Positions 37,783-49,974 of a stretch of DNA of 64,000 nucleotides are shown one piece after another. The stretch spans positions 21,917,587 through 21,981,586 of the forward strand of contig CAKAKS010000062.1 of the NCBI GenBank assembly GCA_916700875.1. The letters are read 5' to 3'. A model generated the notes under the pieces. It searched no databases. It was given only the letters and a program-made list of their open reading frames with translations, and was not told the origin of the DNA. The position numbers were made by a program, and so were the translations under genes. The stretch comes from Sebastes aleutianus. Lineage: Eukaryota; Chordata; Actinopteri; Perciformes; Sebastidae. Position 1 is the first letter of the stretch. Each line of letters opens with the position of its first letter.

Positions 37783-38323
37783 AACTTCGGTATTTTTCAA
37801 CCTGGACCCTATTTTCCCAACATTACGGAAAGGGCCCTACAGAGAAATGAAACTTGTTTCTTACCTTTTGCTTGATCCGGTCTGTTTGTTATTGTGTCCA
37901 ATTCCTGCTCCAGAAGAAGTCTATTATCTAAATACAATGTCATGACATTGAAAATCTTTTAGATTATCACTAAGCTACGCTTTCTATACTCCCAACACAA
38001 CAAACTCTGACAACACCGGCACTCCTCTCTAACTCACACTCACGTTTCCACATTTGTCTGTGTCAACTAGTCACATGACACAATAACAAACAGAAAAATG
38101 TTTTATTTCTCTGTAGGATCTTTTCCATAAAGTTGTCAGACACTTATAATAACAATCTGAGTCTGTCATTAGCAAAAACAAGCACTTTTAGTGGATGTAA
38201 ATTGACGGTGTGGAATTGCCTGCTATGATAATTGGACCAATTTGAAAAATTGTTGTCCCTATTAGTCACTTAGACACAAAAACATGGGAAGAAAAGGGTC
38301 GAGATGGAAAAATACCGAAGCTA
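37783..38323. mobile_element. TIR element K (CTTCGGTATTTTTC ends)
   Basis: The left end reads AACTTCGGTATTTTTCAACC. The reverse complement of the right end reads AGCTTCGGTATTTTTCCATC, with a further 20-30 bp of weaker similarity inward (…GACCCTATTTTCCCAACAT-like). It is therefore a non-autonomous inverted-repeat element of about 540 bp. The target duplication is unclear. I know the end sequence from other fish. Confidence 0.65.
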
Positions 38324-38325
38324 CC

Positions 38326-39209
38326 AGTTAAAATGACCCAGTAGGTAACCTTGACTAGCCTCTACGAATAAGTGTACCCTACCAGCATCAACAAGCACGG
38401 ACACATTTCTATTCCTGGGGCTCCTCATCTATCCAATCTAATGATGTCGTCAGGGTTAGCTCAGTCAACACGCAGCCCCCACAGGGCCGAGACGCTCGCC
38501 GCTATTCCTCCGCTCCCCATCAGCCTCAATCATCACACTCTCTGCAGGGTTCCTCGACAAGCCACACTTTACCAAACAACTTCTTTAAAATGGCACATTG
38601 GCACCCAAAGGCGGAGCTGTGATGCTTTTAGTGGAAGTAGAAAGCGCCTAAAGCCTGGGGGTGAGGGTGGGCAGGGCTACTGTTGGAACACGGGACAAAT
38701 CTAATCATACCATTTAGTTCAAACGCCAACTCACACCCCTCTTGAGAGACAGGATGGCGATGGCTGGAGTATTAGATGCATTTGTTTTCCCTCTCGCTCT
38801 CCTCTTCCCTCATTCCGAGCTGTCCCCTGTGGCTCTCTTAATCTACTAGAGAGAATGCAAGCGATTGGCAGAGCCCCCGACACCTCAGCATGGATGGAGA
38901 AAGAGCGGAATATAGAGTTAGGTAAAAGAGTGGGAGGACAGGAGAGAGGGGAAAACTCATACCGGGTCACTGCGGGAGTATTGGATGGCTGCAATCCCAA
39001 CGTGCATCATCACTTCATTACAGAGCTGATGACTTTTGAAAGCGGCTGAGCTGGAACTGAACCAGTAGTGGTCCATGAGGGGCTGGGTCTTTACACAATA
39101 CACCACACTCTCTATGAACCTTCGAACTGTTCTCGACTCCTTCCCAAACACACAGACACACCACCCAGCATGCACAGTATCAATTATATGCCAAACTCTG
39201 TGTGGTTTA
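38326..39209. other. Gene-free, GC-richer stretch
   Basis: It is richer in GC than its surroundings, especially 38430-38680. Frames on both strands (38372-38704, 38731-39000) have no domain. It holds a canonical G-quadruplex motif at 38657-38676. Confidence 0.5.
38657..38676 (+). other. Canonical G-quadruplex motif
   Basis: Four G-runs (5, 3, 3, 3) are separated by loops TGA, T and CA, which meets the G3+N1-7 rule with very short loops. Such short-loop motifs are predicted to be stable. Confidence 0.6.
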
Positions 39210-39217
39210 GAAATAAT

Positions 39218-40088
39218 TAGGGCTGGGACGATACATCTATCTCCCGATTTGATACTATCTTGATACTAGGGTGCCAATTTGATATGTATTGCAATTTTTG
39301 AGTATTGCGATAGTGGCATTTTCTTATTAATTTATAAGGGACATGTAATGTTTTATACTTCTGGTGAATATATTCCAATCAATCTTATTTCCATATGTGT
39401 ATTTTGTATATACAGTTCCCTTTGTTAACACCTTATTTTGAAAACCAGACGTAGTCACACATCTATATTTCCACTAACTTCATCAAGTCCATCGCTAGCT
39501 CTTCAGTCAGCTTCGTTCTCTTTATACATCCATGGTCAGCTCCATCGGGCTGTTTGAATACATTTAACATAAATGTCAGTATATGGGTGCTCTACAGTTG
39601 TAGCGTCGGCTGATTTGACCACAGAGATGTGAGTGGCAACTGGCTTGACTGCGTGTTACCGTAATATGATAACGTTTCCTGTCCATGAGAGAGTTAGTAT
39701 GCAGCTTTCCAGCCATGTGTACTTTTACAATGGCAATGTGTGAAACCCAAAGTGTCTCGATACTTTACTGTATTTGGAGTGTTTACCACTTTGGATTTAA
39801 CATGTGAGGGTGCAGTTTGTATCCAAGTGGACCCTTCACCGTTTTCTACTTTCTCGTTCTAATAAAACATCCATGGTTTCAGCTCACTGAGGCTGTATTT
39901 TGGTTTATTGAAATGGATATGACGTCCCGTTACTCAGACTACAACAATAAAAGTAGTAACTTCCTTTTACCTCCACATTGACTTAAATGAAGCAATTATA
40001 TTGATTCTGGCATTAAAAAATCAATTTCAAAATCATAATTAAAAAAACGCGATATATAGGTGAATGGATTTTTTTTTTCCCATCCCTA
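39218..40088. mobile_element. hAT-like element with perfect 8-bp TSD (TAGGGCTGGGAC end)
   Basis: The left end TAGGGCTGGGACGATAC and the right end TTCCCATCCCTA are inverted relatives. The flanking octamer GAAATAAT is identical at 39210-39217 and 40089-40096, a perfect hAT-type duplication, so boundaries are firm. The interior (871 bp) has no transposase frame; sub-terminal GATAC words recall the elements at 18822 and 63113. Confidence 0.92.
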
Positions 40089-40096
40089 GAAATAAT

Positions 40097-41513
40097 AGTA
40101 CTCTAGGATTCCTTTTCATAAACACCAGTTTGCTATGTGTGAGGATGTATCCAACACTGCAAGCCAAAGTATTGGCTTCTTTACTTTCCATCTGCCGAGG
40201 CTGAGAATCTCCATGATTTCTAGACTTTATTTGCTGTAACACTACAGGGAACAGGGAACAGAGAACAGTGGACTGGAACAATTTATTGATTTTTTTTGCA
40301 CAGTGGCCGAGTTGCAGAACAGTGTGATACCTGTTTGTTTGTGTTTCTATATGTGCATGTTAGAGTGCGAGACAAAGAGAAAGCCAGTATGAGTTGAACT
40401 GTGTGTGCATGTTTTAGTGTCCGTGTTTAAATAGTAAAACTAAAACAGCTCTGCCCATCTCCTGCTGCTAGACTCATTTCGAAAATCAACATCCAATATG
40501 GCTCATGGCTGTATCTTTGCCCAGTATCCCAGCCTCCCCCAGTCAAAGGGCTGGCTATCGGTAGAAACGCTCCTCTGGATTCACTCCAGACTGCAGGACA
40601 AATCTTCGCCCAGTAAACCAACAGACTCTCCATGACGCCTTAACACACACGACTGGATACCGCCTTCCCTTTCCAAAAAAAATTTCAGCGGCTGCCAGAA
40701 TGGAAATGGTACCAAATGATTCGACACAGCGCTCAATTTGGTGCTAGCTGGTTTGGTCATGGCGGATGAGGGTTGAGGTTGAGGTGGGCAGGAGGGTATT
40801 TCATCAGTTTCAGAAGGAACGCAGACAAAGCGACAATCATTGGACTGATTAATCTTATTAAGAGAATCTGATTGTCCTGCACACTGTAACGTAGTAGCAG
40901 ATCGCTCATGCTCAGACAAATTCGTGTGGCAGAGCGAATGGATTTCCTGTGACAATGACATCTGAATCTGAAACCACTTATTCACACGGCGTTGGATCTC
41001 TTCCGAGGAAGGGAAGGAAAACAATAATTGGGACGCTGATAGACAGGCCTAAAATTGCTCATTACTATCTCATTACCCTCAGGCACAAAGCTGACGTAAC
41101 CAAATTCCCACCTGATGCAAGTCAAATACACCGACAGATTGAATTAAGACATTTTAAGGGATTTTACTTTGAATTTCATTAAACTGGAAAATCGCTCTGG
41201 TAAACTGATTTGCTGTTAAAGGTTTAATTAAAAAACTGAAATTAATTTAAGAATGGTAATTTCCTCATGCCGTATGGCTAAAGAGCAATGTGACACTGAG
41301 ATGGAAACCACACTGCGGCACAAAACACACAAGATATTACTCTTTAAAAAGACTTATTCTGACTTAATGTGAATTCCTTCCAACATTTTGAGATCCAGAT
41401 AACCTCATTGATGTTTTTCAATTAAATAAAACCTAGGTAGCAGCAACTAGAAGAGAAAACATATTTAGACAGAAGTGGACAGTTTCACAATATTTAAAGG
41501 TGAAATTGAGAGC
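40097..41513. other. Gene-free sequence, possibly conserved non-coding
   Basis: The window's longest open frame (147 codons, minus, 40581-41024) is here but has no domain and atypical composition. The part at 40780-41280 is rich in TAATT, TGATTAAT and GACAG words and looks unique; it may be a conserved non-coding element. Confidence 0.4.
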
Positions 41514-41521
41514 ATATCTAT

Positions 41522-42178
41522 TAGGGGTGTAAGAATAATATTGAAAAAATAGAATATTGATATATTATGTTTTGTGATACTGTACAGATTCTCAAAAAAC
41601 ACACTATAGATTTGATGATTATTTCAGAGCAATGGGCCTTCAGAGCAATGGCTGTTTGTTTTCGGGTTAACGGGCTGTCGGACAAATGTGCTTTCGGTCC
41701 AATAGGACATTTTTTGGACTATTAGGGTTTTCGAAATAATAGGCCGTTGGAAAAATGGGTAATCTCTCTGGCTCAGCTAACGATGATAACAGCGCTAACA
41801 TTGTAAACAATGGCAACAGTGCTGACAGAGCTAAGCAGTGTTTGCCTTGGGGGAGATCCAGATGGTTGGCGCAATGCTTCCAGCGTTATCTTCTGTAACC
41901 GCCATATGAGAGAAGTGCAGAGCGGCGGCCATGAGCTAGCCAGTGAGACCGCTCACATGCACTAACATGTCTACAATAACTATAAGGTTATATGTCAACA
42001 AAGCACAGAGAAGCTCGGATTACAACACACACAGAGGGAGAGCAACTTCATTCTCTGCTCAGGTAGACATTACTCCAATATATCATTTTTTTCTGATTTT
42101 GATATTTTGAATGAACCTTATTCAGATACCAGTAGTGTTGAACCATTGTTCACAGCTATATTGAATTATTTACACCTA
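41522..42178. mobile_element. hAT-like element, second copy with TAGGGGTGTAAG end
   Basis: It starts with the same TAGGGGTGTAAGAA end as 8559 and shares the sub-terminal 'GATTCTCAAAAA...ACACTAT' words. A plausible diverged right end is TTTACACCTA near 42178. No target duplication is readable. Its interior is unrelated to family A. Confidence 0.6.
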
Positions 42179-43514
42179 CTGTGGGCTGCACAGCTTGTAT
42201 TACATTCTATATTATGAGCCTGAGATCAAACCACCACTTCACCACTTTCATTTACCATGCTGATTTTTTGTGGGGTTTTTCCAGCACCTGTGTCGTGAAA
42301 AAGTGTGTTTTTACAGACAGCTTTATGCTTTTCAGCCTAAAGTGAATCACAACCCTCAGACAGAGAAAGAGAGAGAAAGCAAAGGAGCGCATCAGAGTCA
42401 TCTGTTTATCTTTGGTTATCTTGAGAAAACAATACACAAAAATGAAGCCGGTTTTATGAAACCACAAATTTCAAGGGCCGCTTGACATCTAACAGATAGT
42501 CTGCAGCGCATGAGCAGACATCGTAATAAAAGATAAGAGAGATTTCTTCCAAAGCCGTGCAAGAGTAACATTTCATTTTTTCAACTTTACCTGGATCCCC
42601 ATTAGCTGCTGCCAACATGGCCGTAGATCTTCCCGAGGTAAACACACAGGATAAACAATTTATAAGGCAAGAAAGCAAACACGCCAACACAAAGCAAAGA
42701 CGGGACAAACAGAACTATGACCCAAAAATAACTCTTGCCAATGCACCAAACAGCGAAGCACTCTGTGTGCTGTGGTGTTTTCAATAACAACAAATTCGAG
42801 CCGACTGTCTGCATAACTTGGAACTGAAGTTGAACAATTATGAAAATCTAGGACAGGTTAGAGAACAGCTTTGAAGACTGTCACATCATCTTTTTGCAGA
42901 TTACCGCAGGGATCGTCCCTTCTCTTTGCAACAATAAAACCTGCTTACAGAAGTGAAGACTAATTTAAACTACTGAAATGACTTTGTTTGAATAGATGAT
43001 TTTGAATTAAGCTGACTCTGCAGTGTATTTAAACGTGCACATCTCTAAATATCAGTCTACCTCATCAAGAACAACGCTGCTGAGAGTGAGTTTTCCCTCA
43101 GCAGCTCCTGACCTCTTCCAGATATGAGCATGAAATCTATCTTTCATCAGCTCACACACTGGCTTGCGATATACTTCAGAAGCGCCTATCGCTTTCCCAT
43201 TCTGTAGATATGGACGCAGTGGACAAAGTAAAAACCAAAGGTCAGAATGGTCGTTCTTGATGTGGCGGAATAACAGAAATAAATTGTGTTTGCACAGTTT
43301 GAGACCAAAACAAGATTGGCTCTGGTCCCCATAGCACGCAAAGGCCAAACTAAATTTTTTACACAGCTTCATTCACTGATCCCCAGAGCACCATCAATAT
43401 ACCCTGATGGTCTGCTGCTTTTATGTTTGTCCATACGGCTGCATTTTTCTGATTTGTTGACGTCACTTATTTTTTTTAACACTGTGAACTAGAGTGAAGC
43501 TACACGGATCACAT
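42179..43514. other. Mostly gene-free sequence
   Basis: No gene is supported. A likely LINE-tail fragment is listed separately at 42577-42660. Confidence 0.5.
42577..42660. repeat. Probable LINE 3'-tail-like fragment
   Basis: 'ACCTGGATCCCCATTAGCTG' followed by 'CTGCCAACATGGC...GATCTTCC' resembles a common fish LINE/SINE tail. Identification is from memory and only about 80 bp are alignable. Confidence 0.4.
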
Positions 43515-43721
43515 GATATCACATGAAACTAAAAAATCTGAGGAATCCATTGGTACCAACCATGTCTTTTCAACTTGTCAGGAAGGAGGCTAAATAACGC
43601 TCTAAAGTTAGGCTAAATTTGGGCGAGGAAAAACGGTCATGGCCAGGGGTTCCTTGACCTCTGACCTTAAGATATGTGAATGAAAATGGGTTCTGTGGAA
43701 ACCCACAAGTCTCCCCTTTAC
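43515..43721 (-). mobile_element. Family A internal fragment, copy 7
   Basis: It runs from 'ATATCACATGAAACTAAAAA' to 'AAGTCTCCCCTTTAC' with no family end on either side. It carries the DR1-type motif TGACCTCTGACCT at 43655-43667. Confidence 0.8.
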
Positions 43722-45879
43722 ACACATTGTGTTTGACTGGCAAGCTGAGACTCCTGTGGATCCAATGAACCCAATTGTATTCATGTGTGATGATGTTAGT
43801 CCCCGTAGTAGCCATTCTATTCTAGTGAGACTATTTTTATAAAATTTGACCTCCCTGTATAAAATGACCTGTTGTGACCTGTAGGATAATCTCAGCCTCA
43901 TGAAACTTTACAGTCATTAATTAGAGACCATTCAGAGGATGGATGGCTTTCTTAGGTAGATTGACAATAAGGGGATTTGTGAGCAGTTTTCAGAACAGAA
44001 GTGCTCGCTATCCAATCACCAAAAAATGCAATTCTTGCAGAAATCTCCAAATGTCAAAGGTATTCGGTACCAAATCACAGCATGGCTTTTTTTCTATGGT
44101 GTTCCTCAAGGTCTTGGTGTCTTAATGTGGTATTTTGGAGGGATTATTGATCATTTTTATCAAAACTCGGTTGGAAAAAAATGGTTAAATTAAGCACAAA
44201 ATCTGTGTAACAAATGGTATCAACCCAAAAATTGCTGCAACAACTTATGAGACATAATAGAGAATGGGAATGGACATCATATACTTCCATCATAATATTC
44301 TAAGCCCTTATGCACTTTCAGAATTCATGTTAAATAATTAATTTATGAATTGATGTCATTTCTAATTTATGACTAGAACAAATTGAAACAGTGCTGAGCT
44401 GCATCTCAAATTAATCTTCCCCTAACTGGTCTATTGTGGGTCTCAGAGATAAGAGTTAAGATGAATCAGTTTAAGGTTTTCAAAGTCTGACCATTAGGGT
44501 TCTCTCTCAGACAAAATGGATACTGAATTAAATTTATAAACATGAAGTTCTGGAGTCACTTTGACTCTAAAAATATGACTCAGAGAGAAAGAACAATTTT
44601 AAAGCTATTTGCTGCAATTGGAGTACCTTAATTGCCTCCATGAGCTGTGTGTCACAGCCGCTGCTGCTCCAACCGCTGGCCAAATCAGTAGCACAAACTA
44701 CAAAAACTAATGCATGCACCTTCCCGCTTCCAAACCCGGCATGAAACAGTGCACTCAGTATATAAACTGTACAAATTCGCTCCCAACACTGTGTTCGATG
44801 CAGACTGATTCCCTGCCAGTTCCAATTTGTTTCTACTATTTTGTGGCCGTTCATATGTTGCGTTTAAAAACGTGTGGAAAATGCCAGCCGTGGCACTTTC
44901 ATCCTTTTATCCAAGGCGCTCGGGAGGTGGTGCTCCTGTCGTGCCTGCCATTACCAGGCAACCAAAACTTACGTGCTGCGATGACTATGATGAGGAAGTT
45001 GTGGTAATTTAGCAGTAAGCCTCACTGACTAAACTAAACCCAGTCACAAAATGTATAAATGGATTTCCAGCACTGCCAATCCCTCACAGTAGCTTTACTG
45101 CTCGATTTGTTCGTGTCAGTTTGGCTCACCTGTCAATGTCAATCAGATGTTGTGACATCCTCAGAAGGAAAGGGTGAAGCCAGGAAAATAGTCCGTGGAC
45201 AAATCATAAAGCTCTGGGTAGTCCTGCGCTAAAATGATTAACTTCTCCTCCATATATTTACTGTGGACTTAAGTTTTAAGGAAGAAAGAAGACATCTGCC
45301 CCTTATACCATCTTATAATTATTCTGATTTTGAATGCTAAACGATAGGTTGGGTATCATCTATATTTTCTCCCGACTGATTCCAAACAATAGCCTGCCAT
45401 GTAATTTTTAGCCGGCCCCTGTTTTCAAACTCTCTCACCTGTACCCTTTAAACAGCTCTTGGCTGTTGTGTAGCTCGACTGCTAGAGTGGATCAAAGTTG
45501 GTTCTCTAGAACAACACTACTCTATTATTTTGTCATTTCCACTGAAAGCTAGTGGACTGCACTTGTTTTTCAGACTAGGACTTGGCATTTAGCTAGGTAA
45601 TAGCCGAGCTCAAATGACCAACACCTGTCGGATGATTAATAGTTGTTTGACTCTCACAGTAAAACTGTGAAGGAACTCATTCGGTCTGTGTTAAACTAAA
45701 GTGTTAAGCAAGCTGTGTAGTGTAGAGCGGACGTCCTTGTGAATGTCCTAAATATTTATTAAAATCATTGTGTAACCAGTGAGGTTTCCTGCTAAATGTG
45801 AGATATATTGTTCCAGCTCATTTTGAGGTTGGTTCTATTAAGCAAACTCTGGATTGCTTATTTCACTTAAAAGTACATT
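43722..45879. other. Gene-free sequence
   Basis: No gene is supported. The 23-base word shared with 18128 is at 44622-44644. The stretch near 45340-45430 ('GGTTGGGTATCATC') might be a decayed hAT end. Confidence 0.5.
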
Positions 45880-46110
45880 TAGGGTGCTTTCACATCAGGG
45901 ACCCGGGCCGGGTCGGAGTACACTTGACCCCCAGTTAGTTTGATTAGTGTGAACGCTCCGTACCGTACTCGGGCACGGTTCGTCGATCCATACTCGAGTC
46001 CACTTGAAAAGGTGGTCTGGAGTGCGGTTCATGTGTACTCGGGTACGGTTTGCATCAGGTGAGAAAGCCAACCGTACTGAAACACAGAAGTGGACCGCTA
46101 TTTAACGCGA
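45880..46110 (+). mobile_element. DNA element end with repeated GTACTCGGGTACGG motif
   Basis: It starts TAGGGTGCTTTCACATCAGG and contains several tandem-like GTACTCGGG(C/T)ACGGTT words, as in a DNA element common in fish. The opposite end is not found, so the interior may extend to about 46340. Confidence 0.55.
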
Positions 46111-47214
46111 ATAATGTTAGCAGTCAGCGAGTAGTTTTGAAAAGGGCAGGCTTTTTTTCAACGCCGCTGGTCTCATTCTGCAATGCATCAGTGTTTAATC
46201 CAAAAACCTATCAGACACCTTCTGCTCGTCCTGCAGGAGCTGCAGAGAACCCGCCCGCTGATGCAGACCTCATTATCTTTATAACTAAGAATGTGAGTGC
46301 AGATCTCGCTCTGACTGTCGGACTGAATCACTCACAGCGATGACCACATCACCTCAAACGCCCACAGCACCTCCTACAGGAAGCCTCGAGGCACGCAGTA
46401 TGTGGGTCTTCTCCAAATCCACAAATCAGACGAAGAGAGGATTAGCAAAACTAGGACTGAACAAAGTGGAGAAAGTATGCAGTTTATAGAAAGTGCACCC
46501 CTTAATGTGCCTCTGATTAGACATGCAGCAAATCTGTTGGAAACAAAAAGGATTGAAGTGTGCAACTGGTAGAGGCTCATGATAAGATATTTGGCAAACA
46601 ATGCTACAGATACTACTGAGGACACTGAGGTCATGCATTTATTTTGTAAATTTGGGGGTTTTAGCACATTGGATTTCAGTTATTTAGACTGACCATGTTT
46701 TATATGACTACATTTAATCCAAAATAAATAAATAAATGAATAAACATATAAGTAAAATAAGACTTTTGCATTTTTCCACAATAATTATATCCCTGGCAGT
46801 GTGGAGAACACCCTTTAAACAGCCTTTAAACTTTCATGCTGGGAAATAAAATGTACAGAAAGCATAATTTAACAGTTAACTGAATAATTTAGATGTGTAA
46901 AATCTAAATAATAATGAAAATGTGAACTTCTTTTTGGTTTCTGAGGGGTATCGGCGGTGCTTTGGGGACACTCGTGACTTCAATATTTCTAAATATCCTG
47001 ACTACAGCTCTGTTGACAATAAAATAATGCTGGTAAAGATTTACCGACCAATATTTGCTTCTTAAAAACACAAATACAAATAAACACATATTGCTATGAA
47101 ATGTGGTTGTGGCAGGTTTAAGTCTCATCTGCTCAGAATTGAAATGCTACGTACTAACACTTTAATGGAGACTACATAAAACTAATATTTGATTTTTATG
47201 CCTAAAGACACGTA
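46111..47214. other. Gene-free sequence
   Basis: Its first 200 bp may be interior of the preceding element. No gene is supported. Confidence 0.45.
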
Positions 47215-47497
47215 AGCACTCCGTATAGCTGAGGGAACCTAAGAGAGAGGGCTGGCCAGCACAGAGGAGAGTTCCCACGAGGGGATCCTCCCACGCCGAG
47301 CGGCCGTCCCTGACCCGCCAAGCGGGGGGTTAACACACCGTTGTAAAGGGGTGCGCTGGATTTATAACACAAGATAAAACTAGACCGTCATTATGAAACG
47401 GAATGCGGCACAATAATCTTTTTACGTTGATTGTCTTTTTGTCATTGGAAGCCAAAGTCGGAATTGAAATTGAAATTTGATTAATTGCACGGCCCTA
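47215..47497 (-). mobile_element. hAT-like fragment ending ATTGCACGGCCCTA
   Basis: Read on the minus strand it starts TAGGGCCGTGCAATTAATC and continues with 'TTCAATTTCAATTCCGAC', an end I know from fish hAT elements. A GC-rich core (47270-47335) appears to be its interior. The far end is missing. Confidence 0.5.
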
Positions 47498-48674
47498 CGG
47501 GAATGTCGCCCAGTTCATAATACTGCAAATGCAAGAGCTTTCATCAGTGGGCCATAGACTCAGTCACCATTATGTCACCTCATACGGCGACAGTGAATTA
47601 ACAGACATGTATTTAAATTAAAATCGTTCAGATTATTACTTTAAAAGCACAACCACGACCACTTTTTGCATCTTTTAAATCGTTCTTCTTTTTTCCTGCA
47701 GACATTATCAGCTGAGAATATCAGCCCTCCAGCGGTTGGATCCAATAGAGTAAATGACCTTTAGCAGCTCACCAGAGGAACTGGTACAAGTACTCATTGT
47801 TATCATAATTACTCTCTGCCTCTCTCTGCGAAACAGGAACACTGATTAGACTGAACAACACAGCCTTGAACTCGGTTTAGTGTTTTGTGCAAATTAGCAA
47901 CCTTGAAAACCTCTAACTTTCTGCCTGGAACTCGTTGAATATTACTGGGATAGAGAGAGAGAGAGACTATTTTTAAAGCCAGAACTCTGCCTCGGCTCTG
48001 GCATAAAAAAAAATTCCCTGAAGCCAATTGAAGCTCCTGTCAGATTTTTTTTCTTCTCTTTTTGGGTCTTTGCACAAGCACACCCTGTTATTACTGGATG
48101 AATCAAACACAGACGGTTATTTAAAACATTACCCCCCAAATAAATAGAAGTCAACAGAGGGTCAGGTCTTGAGGCAAACTGAAGCACTGAACCAATTTCA
48201 GTTTACCAAACGACATCCGTTAAGCGCCATGCGAGCTGGGAAAAGCAATCGCTTCTCAACATGTATGTCTCAGCCCCTCCTGCTCTGATGATACCCGCCG
48301 TCACGTAGAAGCGATTGTTGTTGTGTCGGGGGCCGAGCCAACATCCTTAACGTGACGCACTCGAACCTGCTGGCTGCCAGAATACAATTGACTTGCCCTA
48401 TGAGTGAATAAACAAGCAGTATCGATCCGATCTCCCTGCAACACACGGTTTAAAGTGCAACATCCCCAATTATTTCCATGCAGGTAAAGGCCTGTCAGGT
48501 CTTGTTATCATGCTGCCGTGCTGTGAATCCCATGTCTCATGTTCCTCGTACCTGACAATCACTGTCAGGGCCGGTTTCAGGAGTGTAGCCTCCGTACGGC
48601 CGGTGTCAGCAAACACACGGGGGCACGGAGGCAACTGACAGGTGTTAATAGGTGGATATCTACACAGAGAGGTC
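47498..48674. other. Gene-free sequence
   Basis: No supported feature. Confidence 0.55.
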
Positions 48675-48698
48675 CACACACACACACACACACACACA
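48675..48698. repeat. (CA)12 microsatellite
   Basis: An uninterrupted CA run. Open frames over it on both strands are artefacts of the repeat. Confidence 0.97.
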
Positions 48699-48874
48699 AA
48701 ACTGCAAACACTCCCACAACATGTGTGCACCCCAGTTGACTTTGAACCAAATTCACCCCCAAGCTGCGACAATGAGATGGGATCACAGGGGAGGATTGAC
48801 AAAAGCAAATGTTTACTCTCCGTCTCCAGAATAAAGAGCTGCTTAATCTGATGAAACCCTCAGACATACAGGAG

Positions 48875-48915
48875 CACACACACACACACACCGACACACA
48901 CACACACACACACAC
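48875..48915. repeat. Interrupted (CA)n microsatellite
   Basis: (CA)8, then CCGA, then about 11 further CA units. It lies 180 bp from the (CA)12 tract. Confidence 0.96.
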
Positions 48916-49913
48916 TGAGGATACCTCCCTCCTCTCCTCCAGCAACTACTGTTTCACTCTTGACTATGCTATACCATCTAGTGGAGCACTCCGGTAGAGC
49001 AAGAGGTGGAGCAGAGCAGCTCAGGATGAGAACTCAGTATCGATCAGACATACTGGCATCAAGCTGTGGTTGTGTGTCTCAGTGAAAAGCTTCTCCCCGC
49101 CGCGCTCTCTCCGAGTGGAGAGGTGACGGCAGGCGGAAAGGCTGGGGGAGACGTCCCACTGTGAACCTGCCACTGTGAGCATGACGGAGTCCAATAATGG
49201 GCTGCGAGCAAAACTCTGCGGGGTTTGACTGAGACGAAATATAGTACTGTGAAAACACCAACACGCCATTTAGCAGGGGGGGTAAACACAATGCATTAAT
49301 GTGACTGAACACGGCGCTGACATTCATACCTGCGCAGAAAATGTGGCTGACAGTGTGATTTCTGTCAGCAAGCGCTTCAAACACCACCAGGGGGAGCAGT
49401 GATCAGATGTGACATGCTGTCCTGTCCTGTCAGTGCGTTCAAGTGGAAGTAAAAGGCCATGCCATGTAGTTTATATATATCCTGTAAAAATGAAGTGGAT
49501 ACTGTGTGTGTGAAGTGAAGTGCTGGGTCATGTTGCAGGGAACCACCGGCTGTCTCGAAAGTGAAATCATGATCATATACTCTGTTGTGCAAACAGTTTT
49601 TCTGTATATGTGAGGCTTTCAAGAATAAATCATAGATCCGGGGTGTGAGCCACACAGCTTTTAAAAAGAAAATTAAAGTCAAACTGAATTTGAGAAATCA
49701 ATCCAAAGCTTCAATTTGCAGGAACATCAATATCAATCCTCTTCAGATACTGTCAGGCCTTTCACTTAATATTCCCCCATGCTCCCTCTTTCTCACAATT
49801 TTATAGCAATTTTCCCTTCTATATCAATGTACGGATCACATGTCTTACTAAAGGTCTATCTTTTTTGCAGCAGCCACAATCTGGAGCAGCTGCCTGGCCG
49901 GTACGTAATCTAC
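48916..49913. other. Gene-free sequence
   Basis: No gene is supported. A CTCF-like motif is at 49384-49399. Confidence 0.5.
49384..49399 (+). promoter_or_regulatory. CTCF-like motif
   Basis: CCACCAGGGGGAGCAG closely resembles the CTCF core and is not inside a repeat that I recognise. Occupancy is unknown. Confidence 0.35.
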
Positions 49914-49974
49914 CACTGGCTGGGATGTTTTATTGAAGCGTGCCGTACGCTTCAATAAAACATCCCAGCCAGTG
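49914..49974. repeat. Perfect inverted repeat, 28-bp arms, 5-nt loop
   Basis: Arm 49914-49941 (CACTGGCTGGGATG...GAAGCGT) is exactly complementary to arm 49947-49974, with GCCGT between. It is too regular and short-looped for a typical pre-miRNA. It is the largest of three such palindromes in 1.6 kb. Confidence 0.97.

Noticed and set aside
40581..41024. 147-codon minus-strand open frame, the longest in the window
   Set aside because: No domain, signal or splice context, and a frame of this length can occur by chance in 64 kb. It is treated as accidental.
48539..48997. Overlapping frames on both strands
   Set aside because: They are produced by reading through (CA)n tracts (threonine/histidine or cysteine/valine runs).
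49914..49974. Possible microRNA precursor
   Set aside because: Perfect 28-bp arms with a 5-nt loop and no mismatches do not fit the usual pre-miRNA shape.
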